64,000 nucleotides of DNA from Planctomycetota bacterium. Its GTDB lineage: Bacteria > Planctomycetota > B15-G4. The stretch spans positions 186,001 through 250,000 of the forward strand of contig JAJDEO010000020.1 of NCBI GenBank assembly GCA_029259745.1, written 5' to 3'. The notes under the pieces are model-generated. The model was not told the origin of the DNA, ran no database searches, and saw only the letters and a list, made by a program, of their open reading frames with translations. Positions 52,843-60,778 of this stretch are shown here, piece by piece; position 1 is the first letter of the stretch, and every line of letters starts with the position of its first letter. The position numbers and the translations under genes are program-made.

Positions 52843-54900
52843 CTAGTTCCCGAGCGATTCCATGAGCTTCGCCTGGAGGCTGCGCCGGCGCCCTTGCGTC
52901 GCGACCCGGTGGTAGCTGCCGTCCGAATGCAGATCCCAAGCCTGCGTGTTGTCCTTCAAGGCCAGGTCGAACGACTCCTTGAGCACGCGCTTGCGCAGGT
53001 CGGGGTCGACGATGGCCGCGGCCGTCTCGACGCGTCGGAAGAAGTTCCGGCTCATCCAGTCGGCGCTCGAGATGAAGGTCTTGTCGGCGCCGCCATGGTG
53101 GAACGCGTAGACGCGACTGTGCTCGAGGAAGCGTCCGACGATCGAGCGCACACGGATGTTCTCCGAGACGCCCGGCACGCCGGGGCGCAGACAGCAGATC
53201 CCACGCACCACGAGGTCGATCTGCACGCCGGCGCGTGACGCCTTGTACAGCGCCTGGATGATGCGCGGCTCGGAGAGCGAGTTCATCTTCCCCTTGATCC
53301 ACGCCGGCTTGCCCGCACGCGCCGCTTCGATCTCATCGTCGATGAGACTGAGCATCGTCTTGTGCAGCGTGAATGGCGATTGCAGCAGTGTCCGCAGTTT
53401 GCTGGCGCGCCCGAGGCCCGTGAGCTGGAGGAAGATCTTGTTGACGTCCTTGCCGACCTCGGGATCGTCGGTGAGAAGGCCGAAGTCGGTGTACCCGCGC
53501 GCCGTGCCCTGGTGATAGTTGCCCGTGCCGAGGTGCACGTAGCGCCGCAGTTCGCGCCCTTCGCGTCGCACGATCATGATCAGCTTCGCGTGCGCTTTGA
53601 ATCCGACGATGCCGTACACGACGTTGACGCCGGCCTCCTGCAGCTTGTTCGCGAGGTCGATGTTCGCGGCCTCGTCGAAGCGCGCGCGCAGCTCGACCAC
53701 GACCGTCACTTCCTTGCCCGCGCGCGCGGCGTCGATGAGTGCCTCGACGATCAGTGAATCCGAGCCGGTGCGATAGAGCGTCTGTTTGATCGCGAGCACG
53801 GCCGGATCGTTGGCCGCCTGACGCACGAGGTCGATGACGGGCGCGAAGGACTCGTAGGGGTGGTGCATGAGGACGTCGCGCTGGCGGATCGCCTCGAAGA
53901 GATCGCGCTCGGCGCCGAAGCGGCTCGGGCGTCCGGGCGTGAAGGCCGGGAACTTCAGCGACGGCTCGTCGATCTCGTCGACCAGCGCCGCGAGGCGGTG
54001 CACGTTCACGGGCCCGTTCACGCGGTAGACGTCACACGCCTTGAGCTCGACCTTCTCGAGCAGGAAATCCACGAGTTCCTCGGAGCAGACGTCGGCTACT
54101 TCCAGGCGCACGGCATCGGAGTAGTTGCGGCTCGGGAGTTCGCCTTGGAGCGCGAGCAAGAGGTTCTCGACTTCTTCCTCGTCGACCCAGAGATCACTGT
54201 TGCGCGTGATGCGGAACTGGTGGCATTCGGAAACCGACATGCCGGGGAAGATCGACGCGATGTGCGCGTGGACGACCGACGACAGCAGCACGAAGTGGTG
54301 ACGGCTGCCCGTGACCTTCTCGGGGATGCGGATGAGGCGCGGCAGCGAGCGCGGCACCTGCACGACCGCGAAGCCGCTCGTCCGCCCGAAGGCGTCGTCG
54401 CCGTGCACCGAGAGGATGAAGTTCAGGCTCTTGTTGAGGACGTTCGGGAATGGGTGGGCGGGATCGATGCCGATCGGCGTGAGCACCGGCTGGACCTGCG
54501 CAGCGAAGTAACCCTGGACCCAGCGCGTGACTGGAGCCGACCACGTGTGCCGCGCGAGGACGCGGATGTCTTCCTTCTCGAGCGCCGGCAGGATCTCGTC
54601 GTTGAGCGTGCGGTACTGCTCGTCGACGAGCGCATGGGCCTCCGTGCTGATGCGGGCGAGGGCCTCGTGTGGAGTGAGCTGGTCGGAGCCACTCGCCGAG
54701 AGGTCGAACGCGACCTGCTGCTGCAGGCCCGCCACGCGGATCTCGAAGAACTCGTCGAGGTTGCTGGACGCGATGGCGAGGAACCGGACGCGTTCGAGCA
54801 GCGGCATCCGGGCGTCCTGCGCCTGGGCGAGGACGCGCTTGTTGAACTCGAGCAGACTCAGTTCACGGTTGATGAAGAGGCTGGGGTCGGACAGCGACAT
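52843..54900 (-). CDS. ppk1: Polyphosphate kinase 1
   Basis: PPK1 makes polyphosphate from ATP through a phosphohistidine. The 685-residue form (E. coli: 688) starts 'MSLSDPSLFINRELSLLEFN' from ATG 54900, which has AGGAG seven bases ahead; the frame runs on to 55029, but those residues are unlike the family. Motifs include 'SNLDEFFEIRVAGL', 'HHPYESFAPVIDLV', 'GFKAHAKLIMIVRR' (first catalytic His), 'HLGTGNYHQGTARGYTDFGL' and 'AFHHGGADKTFISSADWM' (second His). Divergent from sixA across a Pho-box-like repeat array. Confidence 0.96.
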   Translation of the reverse strand: MSLSDPSLFINRELSLLEFNKRVLAQAQDARMPLLERVRFLAIASSNLDEFFEIRVAGLQQQVAFDLSASGSDQLTPHEALARISTEAHALVDEQYRTLNDEILPALEKEDIRVLARHTWSAPVTRWVQGYFAAQVQPVLTPIGIDPAHPFPNVLNKSLNFILSVHGDDAFGRTSGFAVVQVPRSLPRLIRIPEKVTGSRHHFVLLSSVVHAHIASIFPGMSVSECHQFRITRNSDLWVDEEEVENLLLALQGELPSRNYSDAVRLEVADVCSEELVDFLLEKVELKACDVYRVNGPVNVHRLAALVDEIDEPSLKFPAFTPGRPSRFGAERDLFEAIRQRDVLMHHPYESFAPVIDLVRQAANDPAVLAIKQTLYRTGSDSLIVEALIDAARAGKEVTVVVELRARFDEAANIDLANKLQEAGVNVVYGIVGFKAHAKLIMIVRREGRELRRYVHLGTGNYHQGTARGYTDFGLLTDDPEVGKDVNKIFLQLTGLGRASKLRTLLQSPFTLHKTMLSLIDDEIEAARAGKPAWIKGKMNSLSEPRIIQALYKASRAGVQIDLVVRGICCLRPGVPGVSENIRVRSIVGRFLEHSRVYAFHHGGADKTFISSADWMSRNFFRRVETAAAIVDPDLRKRVLKESFDLALKDNTQAWDLHSDGSYHRVATQGRRRSLQAKLMESLGN

Positions 54901-55056
54901 GGGTCGCTCCTGAGGCACGTCCGGGAGGAGTGCCCCTCGAGTGGGCGTCGGTTTCGACTCGGAGTGCCGTTTCTGATCGTCCTTCATCGGTGCTGTGTTC
55001 GTATCCTCGGAGCCTCGTTCACCCTGCATTGTGTCGATCGAGGCTCCGAGCCACCG

Positions 55057-55089
55057 ATCTTCATATGATCTTCACACAATCTGTGCGTT
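55057..55089. promoter_or_regulatory. Pho-box-like triple 11-bp repeat
   Basis: ATCTTCATATG (55057), ATCTTCACACA (55068) and ATCTGTGCGTT (55079) follow one another at exactly 11 bases. Their cores CTTCATA, CTTCACA and CTGTGCG are 7-mers with 4-base spacers, the geometry of PhoB/PhoP sites (E. coli core CTGTCAT). The array lies in the 203-base gap between divergent ppk1 and sixA, 15 bases before the sixA start. The location beside polyphosphate genes fits phosphate-starvation control; the protein that binds is not in the window. Confidence 0.5.
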
Positions 55090-55103
55090 GGGAAATCTTG
55101 AAC

Positions 55104-55604
55104 ATGGAGCTGCTACTCGTTCGTCACGCCATCGCCGAGGATGCCGGTGCCAGTCGACGAGACCACGACCGTGCGCTGACGCCCGTCGGTATCGAGCGCT
55201 TCACGCGCTGCGCGGCAGGTCTCGCGTCCTCGGGCTGGCGCGTCGATCTCGTGCTGCACAGCCCGCTTCTGCGTGCGCGGCAGACGGCCGAACTGATGAC
55301 ACCGCTCGTGCGCGACGAGTCCAAGATCGAGGCGTTCGACCTGCTGGCCGAGCCGCCCGACGAGGCGTTGCTGGCAGCTGTCGAGCGGCGAGGCGAAGAG
55401 CGCGTGGCGCTCGTCGGGCACGAGCCCTGGATGAGCACGATGTGCGCCTGGCTGGCGGCGGGGCGGCCGGAACTCGGAGGAAACTTCGCGTTCAAGAAGG
55501 GGGCCATGGCGCGGCTCGAGGGTCCGCTGCGCCCCGGCGCGATGCAGCTGCTCGCGTTCGTCCCGCCATCGATCGCACGCCGGATGGATGTCGCCGAGTC
55601 TTGA
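55104..55604 (+). CDS. sixA: Phosphohistidine phosphatase SixA
   Basis: SixA, a small histidine-phosphatase-superfamily member, removes phosphate from phosphohistidine proteins. The 166-residue product starts 'MELLLVRHAIAE' with catalytic His8 in the RHG-like motif. It has 'VLHSPLLRARQTAE' (second Arg) and 'RVALVGHEPWMSTMCAWL' (second His). Length matches SixA (161 in E. coli). The ATG at 55104 gives this start; the frame to 54930 overlaps the divergent region. Stop overlaps the next gene (TTGA). Confidence 0.93.
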   Translation: MELLLVRHAIAEDAGASRRDHDRALTPVGIERFTRCAAGLASSGWRVDLVLHSPLLRARQTAELMTPLVRDESKIEAFDLLAEPPDEALLAAVERRGEERVALVGHEPWMSTMCAWLAAGRPELGGNFAFKKGAMARLEGPLRPGAMQLLAFVPPSIARRMDVAES

Positions 55605-56347
55605 TACGCGTCGTGACGTGGAACGTGCACAAGGGCATCGGGGGCGTCGACCGGCGCTATCTCCTCGAGCGGACGATCGGGGTGCTCGCCGCGATCAACG
55701 CCGACGTCGCCTTGTTGCAGGAGGTCGACTGCGGCGTCCCGCGTTCGCGGCGGCACGATCAGGCGCAGGAACTCGGCGAGGCGCTCGGTTACGCCCACGT
55801 CGAGTACGCGCCGAACGTCTCGCTCACGGCCGGCGCCTACGGCAACGCGATCCTGTCGCGCTTCCCGATCCGTGACGCGACGAACATCAACCTCACGTGG
55901 GGCGTGAAGAAGGCGCGCGGCGCGTTGTGTGGTCGGCTCGCCGTCAGCACGCCGACCGGACACCGCGCCACCGTGCACGTCGTCAACATCCACCTCGGCC
56001 TGTCCGGGATGGAACGCCGCGCGCAGCTCGCCACGCTCATGAAGGCCGACCGCATCGCTCATCTGCACGGCAGCAGTCGCTTGATCCTCGGTGGTGACAC
56101 GAACGACTGGGCCGGCGCTCTGCCCGTCATTCTGGCACGTCACGGTTTCCGATGTGCCAGCGGCGTCGGGCGTTCTGCTCCCAAGACGTTTCCAGCCTGG
56201 CGTCCCGTGGCTGCGCTCGACAAGTTCTTCGTGCGAGGCGCGCTGAGCACGCGTTCGTGCGGTGTGAGCGATGTCCTCGGAGCGAACACAGCGTCCGATC
56301 ACCGTCCGCTCGTGTGCGAGATCGGGCTCGGTCGGAGCCGGCGCTGA
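55601..56347 (+). CDS. Endonuclease/exonuclease/phosphatase-family protein
   Basis: EEP-fold metal-dependent phosphoesterases hydrolyse phosphodiesters or phosphate esters. The 248-residue product has 'VVTWNVHKGIGG' (Asn, His), 'DVALLQEVD' (metal Glu), 'HVVNIHLGLSG', 'LILGGDTNDW' (Asp/Asn) and 'ANTASDHRPLVCEI' (Asp-His) in the proper order. It uses a TTG start that overlaps the sixA stop (TTGA), so it should be translated with sixA. A link to phospholipid or nucleotide turnover is possible; the substrate is not shown. Followed by element R3. Confidence 0.87.
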   Translation: MIRVVTWNVHKGIGGVDRRYLLERTIGVLAAINADVALLQEVDCGVPRSRRHDQAQELGEALGYAHVEYAPNVSLTAGAYGNAILSRFPIRDATNINLTWGVKKARGALCGRLAVSTPTGHRATVHVVNIHLGLSGMERRAQLATLMKADRIAHLHGSSRLILGGDTNDWAGALPVILARHGFRCASGVGRSAPKTFPAWRPVAALDKFFVRGALSTRSCGVSDVLGANTASDHRPLVCEIGLGRSRR

Positions 56348-56349
56348 GC

Positions 56350-56524
56350 CGGATCGTCCATGGACGATATCCTGTGGTCGCGTCTGCGCCCGCCGGGCTG
56401 TGTCGAACGACACTTCTGTAGTGCTCAACGAGGCGTGACCTCGCCGACGGTCGCAAGATGCCGTCCGACTCTCCTTGCCCAGCAGACGCAGTCACGCCGT
56501 CGCGACGATCGTCTGTGATTCACC
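56350..56524. repeat. Dispersed intergenic element, copy R3
   Basis: Begins with a perfect 16-base palindrome ATCGTCCATGGACGAT (56353-56368). The interior has GGGCTGTGTCGAAC (shared with R5). It ends with CGCAGTCACGCCGTCGCGACGATCGTC, whose parts CGCAGTC and CGCGACGATCGTC recur in R1. The two ends are imperfectly complementary. It thus links the R1/R2 and R5 types. It follows the stop of the EEP gene by a few bases. Confidence 0.65.
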
Positions 56525-56749
56525 AGAGCTGACGGGTGCTCGCACGAACGTTCTGCGCCTATCAATCGGCTCGTGAGTCAGTTGTCTCGTACCGAGACTC
56601 ACTCCACTCGCCCTTGTTTGTCGATGACGGCACGAGCCTTCGAGTCAGCACCGAAAGGCCCTGCTAGTATGAATCGACGAACCGCGTGTCTTCGCATTCA
56701 GACACCTCTCAACCTGCGGTTCGGACGCGTACCCCCCGGATGTTCACCC
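56525..56749 (+). promoter_or_regulatory. Upstream region of the secreted repeat protein
   Basis: An inverted repeat pairs GTGAGTC (56573-56579) with GACTCAC (56596-56602), and the overlapping pair GTCTCG/CGAGAC (56584-56589 and 56593-56598) offers an alternative fold. TAGTAT at 56665-56670 is a candidate -10, giving an mRNA leader of about 75 bases. An in-frame ATG at 56573 exists but precedes any signal peptide. No gene seen. Confidence 0.35.
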
Positions 56750-58372
56750 ATGCGACAGTTTCTCGGTTCCGATTGGCTGGCATGCGCCGTCTTGGTGGCG
56801 CTCGCACCCGCTTCCCTCGTGGCCCAGAACTCGTTCACCGAGATCGACGCCTCGGACGTCATCGTTCACGAGGCGCTGCCCTTCAGTCAGAAGCAGGGCA
56901 AGGTCGGCACGAGCGGCCTCGACGGGCGCTACGCATTCGTCTTCGGCAACGCTCTCGGCAATGACGTCGGCCTGCGCATCCTCGACCACGACCTGGCGCC
57001 CGTCACGGGTGACATCAAGGTCAATGAGACGCTCGACGTGCACGTGCAGGACGAGCCGAGCGTGGCGATGGATGAGAACGGAAACATCTTCGTCGCCTGG
57101 TCGGACCGCGCTGCCTACGACGGCTCGATCATGGGCATCTTCGCGCGCGTCTACGACAACGACGGCGTGCCGCTGACGCCCGAGTTCGTCGTCAACCAAA
57201 CCACCGAGCAGAGTCAGTGGGAGCCGCTGGTCCACGCCAACCCCGGGGGCGGCTTCGTCGTCGCCTGGTCGGGTAACGCCGACGGCGATGCCTACATCCG
57301 CGTCTACGACACGGTCGGCGCTCCGGTCTCCGACGAGTTCGAAGTCAACATCGACGACAACAACGCGCAGATCGACACCGCGGCCGCCATCGGCGCCGCC
57401 GACACGATGCTCGCCGTGTGGGTCGACTTCGGTGGCAACGGCCCCGGTTCGGGCACGAACATCTTCGGGCGCATGCTCGACACGCAGGGCGTCCCCCTGG
57501 GGACGACCGACTTCCTGATCCACGACACGATCTTCGAAGGCGCTCAGCGCTCGCCGGCCGTCGACGCTGACGGTCTCGGCAACTTCGTCGTCGTCTGGGA
57601 TGACCTGTCGGGCAACGACGGCGATGGCGACGGCTGCTACGCGCGCCGCTTCGACTCGCTCGGCAACGCGCTGACGCCCGAGATCCTCGTCAACGAGACG
57701 ACGCTCGGGAATCAGTTCACGCCGCAGGTCGCCACCGATTGGGTCGGCAACTTCTTGGTGACGTGGGAAGACGACAGCCCGGGCGTCCACCGCGTCATGG
57801 CGCGGCGCTTCGACAAGGACGGCTTGGCATTGGGCGGCGAGTTCCAGGTCGCATCGAACACCGTTGACGACAAGGCCCAACCGCACGTGGTCTGCGACCA
57901 TCCCGGCGAGTCGTTCCTGTTCGTCTGGAACGGCACAGGCGTCGGGACGGCGGGCGATGTGCTCGCCAAGCGCTACCGCTTCGATCCGATCGAGGTCGGC
58001 CCGGTCTCGATCGGAAGCCCGATCGAGCTCGCGCTCGATCTGCCGGGCGGCGACGGGCTGCCCTACGTCATGGTCGGTTCGTTCCAGACGAGTCCTGGCC
58101 TGGGGCTCAGTGACGGTCGCGAGCTCGAGCTCGTCCCCGACCTGCTCTTCAACCTCACGCTCGCGATTCCGAACAACGGCGTGGTCTTCACGAACTTCCA
58201 GGGCCTGCTCGACAACCAGGGCCGCTCGTCGGCCACGATCCTGCTGCCGAACAACCCGAACATCGTCGGCGTCACGATGTACTACGCCACCGTGAGTGTC
58301 GCTGCCGAGCCGGCCGCGAACGGCAGCATCCTGCGCCACGTCACGCGCTCGGTGGCGATCACGATCCCGTAG
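56750..58372 (+). CDS. Secreted protein with beta-strand repeats
   Basis: The 540-residue product has a signal peptide ('WLACAVLVALAPASLVAQNS', cut near 27). Residues about 30-425 hold irregular repeats of about 50-60 residues with the pattern 'GxFVVAWxxxxDGDxxxxYARxxDxxGxxL': for example 'GGGFVVAWSGNADGDAYIRV', 'LGNFVVVWDDLSGNDGDGDG' and 'VGNFLVTWEDDSPG'. Such blades suggest a beta-propeller. The last 110 residues form another beta domain of the type seen at the N-terminus of the MBL protein at 48890. No enzyme motif. Start ATG 56750 puts the signal peptide first. Probably extracellular or surface-bound; function unknown. Confidence 0.72.
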   Translation: MRQFLGSDWLACAVLVALAPASLVAQNSFTEIDASDVIVHEALPFSQKQGKVGTSGLDGRYAFVFGNALGNDVGLRILDHDLAPVTGDIKVNETLDVHVQDEPSVAMDENGNIFVAWSDRAAYDGSIMGIFARVYDNDGVPLTPEFVVNQTTEQSQWEPLVHANPGGGFVVAWSGNADGDAYIRVYDTVGAPVSDEFEVNIDDNNAQIDTAAAIGAADTMLAVWVDFGGNGPGSGTNIFGRMLDTQGVPLGTTDFLIHDTIFEGAQRSPAVDADGLGNFVVVWDDLSGNDGDGDGCYARRFDSLGNALTPEILVNETTLGNQFTPQVATDWVGNFLVTWEDDSPGVHRVMARRFDKDGLALGGEFQVASNTVDDKAQPHVVCDHPGESFLFVWNGTGVGTAGDVLAKRYRFDPIEVGPVSIGSPIELALDLPGGDGLPYVMVGSFQTSPGLGLSDGRELELVPDLLFNLTLAIPNNGVVFTNFQGLLDNQGRSSATILLPNNPNIVGVTMYYATVSVAAEPAANGSILRHVTRSVAITIP

Positions 58373-58403
58373 CGTCGGGGCCGAGCAACCGCAGCGCAGC
58401 GCC

Positions 58404-59897
58404 TCAGCGCCGCGGGCGGTAGACGCGGAAAGTCTCGATGGCCGCAGCGTCTTCGGGGCTGAGTTCGCCGTTCCGCCAGGCCTGCCAGCGTTCGAAGCCG
58501 AGCAGGTTGACGACGAAGGCGTCGGGCAACGGATTGGGAATCGTCGCGACGAGTTCGAGTTCGTCGCGGTGCTCGGCGAGAAAGGCCGCGAACTCGGGCG
58601 CGTGGAAGACGCGTAGGTCGAAGACGAGGTGGCGGAAGCGGCCTTGCTCGAGCGCCTCGAGCGCGCCGTCCTCGTCGTAGTTGAGAAACGGCTGCTTCGC
58701 GTCGCGCAGGTAGAAGAGTGCGGCGTGCTGCGTGACGAGCACGTCGACGGTGTCGTCTTCGAGCGGCGCGGAGGCGAGCTGCTCGGCGAGGTGTGCGTAG
58801 CCGAGGTCGGACACCTCGAGCGTGTCGAGCGTGTTCAGCGAGCCGACGACGAGCACGATCACCGTGACGACGGCAACGGGCAGGCGTCCGCGCACCAACG
58901 TGTCGAGCCCGACGCCGGCGGCCAGCGCCAGCGGCGGAAGCAGCGGCAGCAGCAGGCGCGGGTAGTTGTGATAGAGCGGCAGAGTCGCGAGGAAAAGCCC
59001 CAGCCACCCGACCACGAGCAGGTCGCCGGCCGAGCGCCGCAGGCACATGCGCACGGCGCCGATCACGCCGGCCACGAGCACGAGGCTCGAGACCCACGTT
59101 GTCGTCGCGTTCCAGATGTAGAGCCCCGTCTTGGGCAGGATGTACAGCGCGGCCTCGGGGAGCCACTTCGTGCGGTTGTCGCGGAACGCCTCGAGCCCCG
59201 TTTCCGTCTCGATGTGCCAGAAGAGCGCGGCAGCCGGCACGGCGCTCGCGAGCGCGGCGATCACGAGCGTCACCCAGCGGTCGCGCAGGCCTTTCCGCGA
59301 GGAGCCGCGCACGAGGCCGATCGAGGCGGCGACGAGCAGGATGCCGGCGAGGACGAGCGGGAAGAACCCGTGGTACTTGGTCGCGAACGTCAGGCCGACG
59401 ACGAGCCCCGCGATCACGGCCAGCCCCCGTGACGTCTTCGAGTTTCCGTCGTCGAACCCGAGTGAGCGCCACAGCAGCCACGTCGAGACGAGGAAGAAGA
59501 ACGTGTACGCCACGTCGGTGACGGGCTGGCGACTGAAGATGACGTGATATTCCATCGACGCCAGGGCCGCGGCGCCGAGCAATGCGGGCACGTCGCCGAC
59601 GAGCGTGCGCCCGAAGAGGAACAGCGCCAGCACCGTGAGCGTGCCGAGCAGCGCGTGGACGAACACGGCCGCGGTGTCGTCGACGCCCGCGATGGCGAAG
59701 GCGAGTTCGTGCAGCGCCGGCACGACCGGGGGCGCGTAGTAGAGGAGGATCGGCGCTTTGCCGTACGGGCCGACCTCGAGCGGACCGGCCGTGTACGAGC
59801 CGGCATCCCAGTGCGAGATTCCGACGTCCTCGAGGCTCCAGAAGCGCAGGCCCGCCGCGACGATCAGCACGACGGCGAGAAGCACGCGCGTGTTCAT
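58404..59897 (-). CDS. GT39/ArnT-like membrane glycosyltransferase
   Basis: GT-C enzymes of this group pass a sugar from polyprenyl phosphate to a lipid or protein outside the inner membrane. The 497-residue protein has about ten helices. The first loop has 'EDVGISHWDAGSYT', with the acidic pair where the catalytic Asp of PMT/ArnT enzymes sits. 'SMEYHVIFSRQPVTDVAYTFF' is the conserved 'R.ARxDxxxxF' region of GT39, and 'HNYPRLLLPLLPPLALAAG' is also typical. A soluble tail of about 130 residues follows. ATG 59897 overlaps the stop of the acyltransferase gene (ATGA), last gene of a three-gene unit. Confidence 0.8.
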   Translation of the reverse strand: MNTRVLLAVVLIVAAGLRFWSLEDVGISHWDAGSYTAGPLEVGPYGKAPILLYYAPPVVPALHELAFAIAGVDDTAAVFVHALLGTLTVLALFLFGRTLVGDVPALLGAAALASMEYHVIFSRQPVTDVAYTFFFLVSTWLLWRSLGFDDGNSKTSRGLAVIAGLVVGLTFATKYHGFFPLVLAGILLVAASIGLVRGSSRKGLRDRWVTLVIAALASAVPAAALFWHIETETGLEAFRDNRTKWLPEAALYILPKTGLYIWNATTTWVSSLVLVAGVIGAVRMCLRRSAGDLLVVGWLGLFLATLPLYHNYPRLLLPLLPPLALAAGVGLDTLVRGRLPVAVVTVIVLVVGSLNTLDTLEVSDLGYAHLAEQLASAPLEDDTVDVLVTQHAALFYLRDAKQPFLNYDEDGALEALEQGRFRHLVFDLRVFHAPEFAAFLAEHRDELELVATIPNPLPDAFVVNLLGFERWQAWRNGELSPEDAAAIETFRVYRPRR

Positions 59898-60778
59898 GGC
59901 GCGGTGGCCGTGACGTCCGACTCGTTGGTGTCCGTCGCCGACTGCGCGGCCGCCTTCTCGCGCCGCTCGCGCCGTTCCTCCTCGCGCTGCGCCGCGATCT
60001 CTTCGGGAGTCGCACCGGGTGCCGGCGGAACGTAGCGCAGGAAGATCTCGCGCACCTCGTCGGCGTGCTGACGGACACGTGAACGCCGCCAGTCGTCGGT
60101 GCGGATCGGCGGCAGGATGTCGACTCGGACGGTGCCCGTACGCGGAATCCACGATCCCATCGGCATGAGCTGCTCGAGGCCACGCATGATGAACGGGAAG
60201 ACGAGGCAGCGACTGCCGGCCGCCATGTGGAACGGTCCGAGCTTGAAGGGCAGCAGTCCGCCCGCGCGCGAACGCGTGCCCTCGGGCGCGATGAGCACCG
60301 AGCGCTTCTCGTCACGCAACACCGTGACGGCGTGGTCGAGGCTCGCGCGGGCCTTGATGGGGTCGCTGCGGTCGACGGCCACCATGCCCGTCTCGCTGAG
60401 CGCCTGCCCGATGCCCGGCACCTTGTGGAACTCTTTCTTGTAGACGACCGCCGCGCCCTTGGGCCACAGCGCGGCGAGCACCTGCAGGTCGAGCAGACTC
60501 ACGTGGTTGAACATCACGAGCGAGCCGGGAGCTGCATCGACCTCCTCGTGTCCGTGCACCTCGAGTTTGATGCCGAGCATCCACAGCGCCACGCTTCCCC
60601 AGGCGCGGATCAGCCCCGTGCGCCAGCGCGCGAAGAGCTTCGGCGCGAAGACGGCAACGCTCGCGAGGAAGCCGGCTTCGAAGAAGCACCAGATCGCCGT
60701 GGGCAGCGCCATGATGGCCGGGCGTAGCCGACTACCCGGGCGCGGGTCGTGCGGGGGGACGGGAGGTGTGTCGGTCAT
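59894..60778 (-). CDS. 1-acylglycerol-3-phosphate acyltransferase-like (PlsC fold)
   Basis: PlsC-type enzymes transfer an acyl group to a lysolipid at the inner face of the inner membrane. The 294-residue product has an N-terminal hydrophobic segment (about 25-75), 'MFNHVSLLDLQVLAAL' (NHx4D), 'AVDRSDPIKARASL' and 'LIAPEGTRSRAGGLLPFKLG' (EGTRS). The C-terminal 40 residues are Glu/Arg-rich and extra to the family. ATG 60778 overlaps the Rieske oxygenase stop, and its own stop overlaps the GT39 start. The three products should therefore be made together. Confidence 0.9.
   Translation of the reverse strand: MTDTPPVPPHDPRPGSRLRPAIMALPTAIWCFFEAGFLASVAVFAPKLFARWRTGLIRAWGSVALWMLGIKLEVHGHEEVDAAPGSLVMFNHVSLLDLQVLAALWPKGAAVVYKKEFHKVPGIGQALSETGMVAVDRSDPIKARASLDHAVTVLRDEKRSVLIAPEGTRSRAGGLLPFKLGPFHMAAGSRCLVFPFIMRGLEQLMPMGSWIPRTGTVRVDILPPIRTDDWRRSRVRQHADEVREIFLRYVPPAPGATPEEIAAQREEERRERREKAAAQSATDTNESDVTATAP

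Noticed and set aside
56573..56749. N-terminal extension of the secreted repeat protein from an ATG at 56573
   Set aside because: The added 59 residues precede a good signal peptide, lack hydrophobic character and cover an inverted repeat and a -10-like box.
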